A stretch of 12,551 bases of DNA from Candidatus Methylomirabilota bacterium (lineage in GTDB: Bacteria > Methylomirabilota > Methylomirabilia > Methylomirabilales > Methylomirabilaceae). The translations under genes and the position numbers were made by a program. The stretch is taken from assembly GCA_003105305.1 (NCBI GenBank), contig PQAQ01000156.1, forward strand, positions 1,027 to 13,577, given 5' to 3'. Numbering within the stretch: position 1 is the stretch's first letter; every line of letters starts with the position of its first letter. The notes beneath the pieces are model-generated. The model was given only the letters and a program-made list of their open reading frames with translations, was not told where the DNA came from and made no database searches. Positions 7,135 through 12,551 of this stretch are shown piece after piece.

Positions 7135-7164
7135 AGAATAAAGGACGATCTGCTGCGCGTGCAA
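7135..7164 (-). promoter_or_regulatory. Candidate sigma-70 promoter for the kinase-regulator operon
   Basis: On the minus strand, TTGCAC (7159-7164) is followed after 18 nt by TATTCT (7135-7140). It sits about 105 nt upstream of the kinase ATG, inside the 242-nt gap between the kinase and the stress protein gene. The match is fair only. Confidence 0.35.
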
Positions 7165-7218
7165 GAGGAACCATGGGGTGGGGACTGAATGGGGGACGAC
7201 ATGACGAAACGGGAAGGC

Positions 7219-7248
7219 GCAGAGGGCCGTCCGGAGACGGCCCTCTGC
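7219..7248 (-). terminator. Strong hairpin terminator of the nucleotidyltransferase-uspA operon
   Basis: A perfect 13-bp GC-rich stem (GCAGAGGGCCGTC at 7219-7231, its complement at 7236-7248) encloses a 4-nt loop. In minus-strand RNA the loop is UCCG closed by C-G, a stable UNCG tetraloop. It stands 22 nt after the uspA stop. The following T-content (CCTTCCCGTTT) is modest, so termination may be partial or factor-aided. The symmetric stem could also act weakly on plus-strand transcripts. Confidence 0.75.
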
Positions 7249-7270
7249 GGTTATGCTGTACGGCAGGCGT

Positions 7271-7774
7271 CTAGGCGATGAATTCGTGCTCCGGATGTCG
7301 AACGGTGAGAACCGGGCACGGGGCCTGGCGAACCACCCGTTCGGCGACACTGCCTATGGGCGGGTTCCATGGGAACGTCTGCCCGATATTGGGCCCGGGG
7401 ACGCTTCGGCCGTGTGTTCCCATCACGATAAGATCGGCCCCTTGGTCTTGCGCGTACTGCAAAATCTGCTGGACCGGGTGACCAACCCTGGTGACGAATT
7501 GCACATCGACTGTCTTGCGCTCAGCCTCCGGAAGCAGATTCTTCATCTGGTCGATTGCCTTTTGCTCCCACCGCTTTATCCGTTCTTCGTTTGAAAGCCC
7601 CATCACCTCTGGTTCGACCCCAAACGCCCACGGCTGAAACGCGGGATCCGGCAACACGTGCAGCAGATGCACCGAGCCGTGATACGTGGAGGCAAGCTCC
7701 CGCGCATATCTGACCGCCGCCGTCGAGGTCTCGCTAAAGTCCGTTGGTACCAGCACCTTCTTAAGTGTCATCAT
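7271..7774 (-). CDS. Universal stress protein, UspA family
   Basis: This is a 167-residue single-domain USP, slightly longer than the usual 140-150. It starts KKVLVPTDFSETSTAAVRYA, then SVHLLHVLPDP, GHPVQQILQYAQDQGADLIV, MGTHGRS and ends GSVAERVVRQAPCPVLTVR, all typical. The family binds ATP through G-x2-G-x9-G-(S/T). Here G119 and G122 are followed by 18 residues before G141-S142, so the loop carries about nine extra residues (around GPNIGQTFPWNPP). Another odd stretch is the aromatic FQPWAFGVEPEVMG after the second strand. The start is taken at the first of two ATGs (7774), as GGGAGG stands about 6 nt before it; a longer open frame upstream is inside the neighbouring gene. It follows the nucleotidyltransferase gene by 11 nt and is closed by a terminator. 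Cytoplasmic stress survival is the family role; the trigger is unknown. Confidence 0.92.
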   Translation of the reverse strand: MMTLKKVLVPTDFSETSTAAVRYARELASTYHGSVHLLHVLPDPAFQPWAFGVEPEVMGLSNEERIKRWEQKAIDQMKNLLPEAERKTVDVQFVTRVGHPVQQILQYAQDQGADLIVMGTHGRSVPGPNIGQTFPWNPPIGSVAERVVRQAPCPVLTVRHPEHEFIA

Positions 7775-7785
7775 GGGAACCTCCC

Positions 7786-8715
7786 TTAGCCACCCGCCGC
7801 GGGCGGGAAAACGGGGGCGCCAAAGCGGGCGATGTCGTGTCGCACCTGCTCCGGGTTGCCCCAATCGTTCCAATAGATCCCCTTGACTCGACAGACGCCA
7901 AGGCGCTGCGAGCTGTGCGCCAGAATCTCCTGCGAGAAATTAATAGGGGGCAAGTTGCTGTACACCTGTGCCAGTGCGTCGGCCTGCTGGGAGAGCCCGA
8001 AGGTGGAGCAGATCCGATGCAGGGCGCTAAAGAGCCTGGGCGTCAATCTGACAAACATTGACAGCAGCGTCCGCGCCTGGCCGATGAGGACCATCGTGTT
8101 CCACAGGCACCCGTTCAGGTAGAGGCTATTGGCTGTGTGGAGGTCCGGCTTCTCCCAAAACCGCTTCACCAAGTGCAGTTCCCTCCCTTGATCCTGCCCA
8201 ATCACCTCGCCGACCTCAATCCAGCCGTACTGGGTTTCGGGCCGATCCGGCTCGATCCCGAGGAGGATAGGGAGATCGGGATGCGTGGCCGCGAACGAGA
8301 CGGCGGCCCCGATAGACGCCATGAAACGATCTTCCTCAAAGACAAAGTGATCGGAAGGCAGCAGGGCGACGACCGCTTCCGGGTCCCGACGGTAGACATG
8401 CAGGAGCGGCAGCAGGATGCCGGGGGCCGTATCCCGGTTCAGGGGTTGGATGATGACCGTTTCGGGAGACCGATCGTGGAGTTCCTCCCGGGCGTAGTCG
8501 ACGTGCTGGCGGGTTACCACCGTCAGGAGGCGGGTATTCGGGATGAGCCGTTCCGCCCGAGCGATCGTATGCCGCAGCATAGATCGGGTCCCGACGAGGG
8601 CACAGTACTGTTTGGGTCGTTCGGAGCCCAGGTACGACCTGATAAACGGTTGAAGCCTTCGCCCCTCGCCTCCGGCAAGGATGATCCCCCACAGATGATC
8701 GGTCATTTGGGACAT
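7786..8715 (-). CDS. Mannose-1-phosphate guanylyltransferase-like nucleotidyltransferase
   Basis: This 309-residue protein belongs to the sugar-phosphate nucleotidyltransferases that couple NTP with a sugar-1-phosphate, giving for example GDP-mannose. The N-terminal signature GIILAGGEGRRLQPF is followed by the conserved RPKQYCAL. Further motifs are PLNRDTAPGI, LLPSDHFVF, QYGWIEVGE and FWEKP, all as in GDP-mannose pyrophosphorylases. The usual N-(S/T)-G-(M/I)-F is replaced by WNTMVLIG, and the C-terminus has YWNDWGNPEQV. There is no cupin (phosphomannose isomerase) domain, and it is shorter than single-domain ManC proteins (about 350), so substrate choice is uncertain. The start at 8715 is set by AGGAGGA about 7 nt upstream; an earlier ATG at 8739 lies before that site. 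It leads the operon with uspA. GDP-mannose serves polysaccharides and glycan coats, which would fit a stress response, but that link is inference. Confidence 0.85.
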   Translation of the reverse strand: MSQMTDHLWGIILAGGEGRRLQPFIRSYLGSERPKQYCALVGTRSMLRHTIARAERLIPNTRLLTVVTRQHVDYAREELHDRSPETVIIQPLNRDTAPGILLPLLHVYRRDPEAVVALLPSDHFVFEEDRFMASIGAAVSFAATHPDLPILLGIEPDRPETQYGWIEVGEVIGQDQGRELHLVKRFWEKPDLHTANSLYLNGCLWNTMVLIGQARTLLSMFVRLTPRLFSALHRICSTFGLSQQADALAQVYSNLPPINFSQEILAHSSQRLGVCRVKGIYWNDWGNPEQVRHDIARFGAPVFPPAAGG

Positions 8716-8911
8716 GTCGTCTCCTCCTAAGACATGCACAACCTTACACGATTAATATAGGGCCGACTCTGTTCTGTGACCGGGGTCCTGAGATGAGATT
8801 AGATCAGAAACATATTTACGTTTGGGGTACGAACATGCAGCGTGCTGTATTGGGCAGCTCATCTCCGACGCTACAGACGCATATGAGGATAGACTACGGG
8901 TTAAGGCCATC

Positions 8912-8953
8912 GCTATCGGGTAGAACCCTGAAAGGCGGGCAGGAAATCCCTGA
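8912..8953 (-). promoter_or_regulatory. Copy B of the 42-nt duplicated element, candidate operator
   Basis: It has the same architecture and orientation as 4626-4667: CCCTGA, 10 bases, GGAAATCCCTGA on the plus strand, preceded by a degenerate half-site (ATCGGGTA). It lies 196 nt upstream of the nucleotidyltransferase start and 20 nt after the CoA-transferase stop. The rest of this 258-nt intergenic region holds a TATATT-like box near 8755-8760 on the minus strand without a good -35, and no gene. Confidence 0.55.
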
Positions 8954-8973
8954 TGAGGAATTAAAGTGAGGGC

Positions 8974-10164
8974 TTACGCCACTCCGTCGCGGTGCAGTGC
9001 AGCAATGGCGGGGGCATCGAGGCCAATGACCGTTCTCAGGATCACGTCAGTGTGTTCGCCCAGCAGTGGGGGCGGCAGCCGCATCTGCGCCGGCGTCGCG
9101 GACAGGTTGAGCGGCGTGCCGGCCAGTCGTACGGTTCCTAGCGTCGGGTGCGGCATCTGGAGGAGCATCCCGCGTGCAAGCGTCTGGGGGTCCGCAAAGA
9201 CCTTGTCGATCGTGTTGACCGGTCCGGCAGGCACATCAGCGTTGGCGCACAGTTGCAGCCACTCGGCGACCGTCTTGCCTCTGAGCAGCTCTTGGACTAA
9301 AGGGACGAGCGTCTCTCGGTTCGCAACACGCTCCGGATTAGTCGCAAAGCGCGGGTCCTGTGCCCACGCGGAGACCCCTGCCGCTTCACAGAACTGCCGC
9401 CACTGCTCGTCGTTTCCCACGGCCAGGATCAGGTAGTCATCCGCTGCCTGGAAGATTTGATACGGAACGATGCTGGCGTGGGCGTTACCCCAGCGCTCCG
9501 GCACCGCGCCGGAGCACAGGTAGTTGCTCGCGACGTTCGCCAGCAGCGCAATCTGCGAATCGAACAGCGCAATATCAACATGCTGCCCGATGCCTGTTCG
9601 CTCGCGGACAAACAGCGCCGAAAGAACAGCGTTGTTGGCGAACAGGCCGGCGGCCAGGTCTGCAATGGCCACACCGACTTTCATGGGCGGACCGTCGGGC
9701 TCGCCGGTGATCGACATCAGGCCGCTGCGACCCTGGAGCAGAAAGTCGTAGCTCCCTAAATCCCGGTCGGGGCCGGTATGCCCGAAGCCGCTGATAGAGC
9801 AGTAGATGAGGCGCGGGTTGACCGCCCGCAGATCCGCATAGCCGAGGCCAAGTTTGTCCAGGACGCCGACGCGGAAGTTCTCGATCACCACATCGCTGCG
9901 TTCGGCAAGCGCGCGGGCAATGGCGAGGCCGCGTGCGTGTTTGAGGTTCAGCGTGAGGCTCCGCTTGTTGCGGTTACAGCACAGGTAATAGGCCGACTCC
10001 CCGCCAAAAAACGGCGGCCCCCAGTGGCGCGATTCATCGCCGACCCCCGGCCGTTCGACCTTGATGACCTCTGCGCCGAGATCGCCCAACATCATCGCGC
10101 AGTACGGTCCCGCGAGATGTCGAGACAGATCGAGGACGCGAATGCCGTCCAGAGCGCCCGCCAC
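8974..10164 (-). CDS. Class III CoA-transferase, CaiB/BaiF family
   Basis: This 396-residue protein has the normal family length. These enzymes move CoA between carboxylic acids through an aspartyl-CoA thioester intermediate and form interlocked dimers. Family marks are clear: ALDGIRVLDLSRHLAGPYCA, LGDLGAEVIKVERPGVGDES, SAYYLCCNRNKRSLTLNLK, DVVIENFRVGVLDKLGLGY, LIYCSISGFGHTGP and GQHVDIALFDSQIAL. The likely catalytic Asp is D169 (VAIADLAAG), the same number as in formyl-CoA transferase Frc. The substrate acid cannot be told from sequence; succinyl-CoA-dependent transfer to a dicarboxylate or aromatic acid is common in relatives. The start is a GTG at 10164 with GGAGG 7 nt upstream. A 25-codon frame upstream overlaps it by 1 nt. 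It lies on the same strand as the EgtB-like gene, 108 nt downstream of it. Confidence 0.92.
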   Translation of the reverse strand: MAGALDGIRVLDLSRHLAGPYCAMMLGDLGAEVIKVERPGVGDESRHWGPPFFGGESAYYLCCNRNKRSLTLNLKHARGLAIARALAERSDVVIENFRVGVLDKLGLGYADLRAVNPRLIYCSISGFGHTGPDRDLGSYDFLLQGRSGLMSITGEPDGPPMKVGVAIADLAAGLFANNAVLSALFVRERTGIGQHVDIALFDSQIALLANVASNYLCSGAVPERWGNAHASIVPYQIFQAADDYLILAVGNDEQWRQFCEAAGVSAWAQDPRFATNPERVANRETLVPLVQELLRGKTVAEWLQLCANADVPAGPVNTIDKVFADPQTLARGMLLQMPHPTLGTVRLAGTPLNLSATPAQMRLPPPLLGEHTDVILRTVIGLDAPAIAALHRDGVA

Positions 10165-10241
10165 TAGACGTCCTCCGGATAGCAGAGCAGCCGTCCGATA
10201 TCGCGTCCGGCCTCATGCTCAGGAGTCAGCGCAAAGTCCAC
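10164..10241 (-). CDS. Possible 25-residue ORF with an acyl-CoA dehydrogenase-like start
   Basis: GTG at 10241 begins DFALTPEHEAGRDIGRLL and ends CYPEDV with a TAG that overlaps the CoA-transferase GTG by one base (TAGTG). A GGGAGA lies about 9 nt upstream. The first dozen residues resemble the N-terminus of acyl-CoA dehydrogenases, which often neighbour CaiB-type genes; the rest does not. It may be a leader peptide for coupling, a deletion scar of a dehydrogenase gene, or chance. Confidence 0.25.
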   Translation of the reverse strand: MDFALTPEHEAGRDIGRLLCYPEDV

Positions 10242-10272
10242 TCTCGGTTGTCTCCCACGTTGCAGCGAACGT

Positions 10273-11589
10273 TCACAAGGCGCAGGTGCGAAATCCCGCA
10301 AAGACATCGCGCCGATCCGGTAGGAAAAAATTGCGAAAGGTGTTGCGGACCAGACGGGACCGTGTAGCCCACGCGCCACCCTTCAGAACCTTGCGATAGC
10401 CGAACCACGGCGCCGAATATTCCCTGTACGGCGAATCGACCGTAAAGCCGGGGAAGGGATAGAACGGGGTGGCGGTCCACTCCCAGACATTGCCGATCAT
10501 CTGGCGGCACCCAAAGGCGCTGTCGCCGGCGGCAAAGGCGCTTACATCCGCGCAACCCAACAGGCGCGAGTCAAGGTTCGCGTGCTCAGGTCCGGGAGAC
10601 TCATCGCCCCACGGATACCGCCGCTTGCGGCCGGTAATACTCGTCCCGTCCGGCGCCGGCTCCGCGCTGGCGGCCATTTCCCACTCCGCTTCGGTGGGAA
10701 GTCGCCGGTCCGCCCACCGGCAGTAGGCCTCCGCCTCGTACCAATTCACGTGGATGACGGGAGCATGCGCTTGGACTGGAACCAGTCGATCGAAATGCCT
10801 ACGCAGCCATCCGTCTTGCCCGCGATACCAATAAAGCGGGCGCTGTACCCCGGCCTTGGTGCGCCAGACCCAGCCTTGATAGCTCCACAGCTCGCGCCGC
10901 AGGTAGCCCTGATCGCGTACAAACTCCGCGAATTCGCCGTTCGTCACCGGTGCTCGCGCAATTCCGAATGGCGCAATCTCCACCGGATGGCCCCACTTCT
11001 CATTATCGAATACGAAGGGCAGATCTGATGTTGCGCCCAACTGAAACACCCCTCCAGGGACATTAACATCCCCAGGCAGCGGACCGCCACTAATCTCGCA
11101 CGCCCTTGATCCGTCCTCGGGGATGCTGAGCTTGGGGGCAGGGTATTCCAGGGTCTGCCGCATGTAGGTAAACGCCTCTCCGTGCATATCTTCGTGCAGG
11201 ACCGACAGCAGATATAGGTAGGTCTCTTCGGCGCCAGGCTGGTGCGAATCGAGACGGCTGAGCGCCGCCTCCAGCACCCGGGCTTTGTACGCCGTAGTCG
11301 CCTCCCGATCGGGGAGCGGTAGACCCCACCGATCGCAGTGATCGACCTTGAACGAATCGTACAGATTGTCTGCGCCTTCAAGTAGAAACTTGTGGGAGCC
11401 GAGGAGTCGCAGGAGAAACACATCATAGAAGAAGGCGGCGTGTCCGAGTTCCCAGAGAAATGGATTGACGATGTCCGTATGCGGAACCGTCAGTTGCGTG
11501 TCCGCCAGATCATGAACCAGCTCCATGGTCCGTTCATGGGCGTCCGTCACCATCCGAGTAAGCTGAGCGGCAGCAATGGTAGCAGCCAC
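10273..11589 (-). CDS. EgtB/SenA-type sulfoxide synthase (DinB_2 + FGE-sulfatase domains)
   Basis: This 438-residue protein is a non-heme iron enzyme of the EgtB group. These link a thiol (or selenol) donor to the imidazole ring of trimethylhistidine in ergothioneine or selenoneine synthesis. The N-terminal DinB_2 domain has the iron ligands H50 (WELGHAAFF) and the H132-x3-H136-x-E motif (HEDMHGE), closely matching EgtB. The C-terminal FGE-like domain shows VTNGEFAEFV, HVNWYEAEAYCRWADRRLPT, EAEWE, YPWGDE, GNVWEWT and the end RNTFRNFFLPDRRDVFAGFR. This end (with APWFGYRKVLKGGAWATR) resembles the EgtB-related group that includes selenoneine synthase SenA. No egtD, senB or senC is in the window, so ergothioneine versus selenoneine stays open. 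The start is GTG 11589, with AAGGAGG close upstream; a TTG at 11613 lies before that site. Confidence 0.88.
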   Translation of the reverse strand: MAATIAAAQLTRMVTDAHERTMELVHDLADTQLTVPHTDIVNPFLWELGHAAFFYDVFLLRLLGSHKFLLEGADNLYDSFKVDHCDRWGLPLPDREATTAYKARVLEAALSRLDSHQPGAEETYLYLLSVLHEDMHGEAFTYMRQTLEYPAPKLSIPEDGSRACEISGGPLPGDVNVPGGVFQLGATSDLPFVFDNEKWGHPVEIAPFGIARAPVTNGEFAEFVRDQGYLRRELWSYQGWVWRTKAGVQRPLYWYRGQDGWLRRHFDRLVPVQAHAPVIHVNWYEAEAYCRWADRRLPTEAEWEMAASAEPAPDGTSITGRKRRYPWGDESPGPEHANLDSRLLGCADVSAFAAGDSAFGCRQMIGNVWEWTATPFYPFPGFTVDSPYREYSAPWFGYRKVLKGGAWATRSRLVRNTFRNFFLPDRRDVFAGFRTCAL

Positions 11590-11643
11590 AAGTTCCTCCT
11601 TGTGTTCAGTCAAGGCGCCGTACTATGTTACGCGGGAGGCGAC

Positions 11644-11685
11644 GCTTGCCGCAAATTATAAGCCTACCCTTGAAAGCGGGCAAGC
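11644..11685. repeat. Inverted repeat bracketing the egtB-like promoter
   Basis: GCTTGCC (11644-11650) and GGCAAGC (11679-11685) form a perfect 7-bp inverted repeat with a 28-nt spacer. The right arm overlaps the -35 box and the left arm covers the expected transcription start of the minus-strand promoter, a layout suited to repression. It may be chance. Confidence 0.35.
11655..11683 (-). promoter_or_regulatory. Sigma-70 promoter of the EgtB/SenA-like gene
   Basis: On the minus strand, TTGCCC (11678-11683), a 17-nt spacer and a perfect TATAAT (11655-11660) predict a start near 11648 and a leader of about 59 nt before the GTG at 11589. It is the best promoter in the window. The rest of the 210-nt divergent region offers only CTGACA (11764-11769) with GACAAT (11787-11792) for the deaminase gene, which would give almost no leader. 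Confidence 0.65.
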
Positions 11686-11694
11686 ATTCGTTGA

Positions 11695-12551
<857 letters not shown>

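Noticed and set aside
7775..7873. N-terminal extension of the universal stress protein by 33 codons
   Set aside because: It lies inside the 3' end of the neighbouring gene, and the family N-terminus plus GGGAGG fix the start at 7774.
8137..8730. Long plus-strand open frame of 197 codons
   Set aside because: It is antisense to the nucleotidyltransferase gene, whose motifs and start are clear; GC-rich shadow frame.

Overview
The window is about 12.5 kb of a moderately GC-rich chromosome with compact gene packing and good Shine-Dalgarno sequences. It starts and ends inside genes. The gene mix (glycolate oxidase Fe-S subunit, class III CoA-transferase, EgtB-type sulfoxide synthase, bacterial adenine deaminase, many two-component and stress genes) fits a free-living Gram-negative environmental bacterium. 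Candidatus Methylomirabilis (NC10) or a relative is my guess from overall feel; nothing in the sequence proves the taxon.

Left part (1-4087). A uroporphyrinogen-III synthase gene (hemD), cut by the window edge, runs leftwards. Divergent from it is a DUF2281-type antitoxin overlapping by 4 nt a PemK/MazF-like toxin that carries a one-base frameshift near its end. The next roughly 470 nt hold no intact gene, only what looks like the decayed start of a larger protein. Then come a secreted lipoprotein with a DNRLRE-like domain and, 27 nt later, the glycolate oxidase Fe-S subunit GlcF. GlcF has no ATG, GTG or TTG upstream of its first iron-sulfur motif; an ACG placed right behind a strong Shine-Dalgarno sequence is the best start.

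Middle part (4153-7028, all minus strand). A membrane histidine kinase with a NIT-like sensor region is followed after 1 nt by a NarL/FixJ response regulator, and further on by a stand-alone receiver protein. Together they look like a branched phosphorelay.

Right part. A sugar-phosphate nucleotidyltransferase (mannose-1-phosphate guanylyltransferase-like) and a universal stress protein form a two-gene minus-strand operon closed by a strong hairpin. Then come a CaiB/BaiF CoA-transferase and an EgtB/SenA-type sulfoxide synthase, both minus strand, the latter with a good sigma-70 promoter. A divergent adenine/adenosine deaminase runs off the right edge.

The most interesting non-coding signal is a 42-nt element present twice (4626-4667 and 8912-8953), same orientation, 31 of 42 bases identical. 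It contains two CCCTGA half-sites 22 nt apart and lies upstream of the receiver gene and of the nucleotidyltransferase-stress protein operon. It is a candidate operator, possibly for the regulator encoded between the two copies. No tRNA, rRNA, CRISPR array or complete mobile element was seen.
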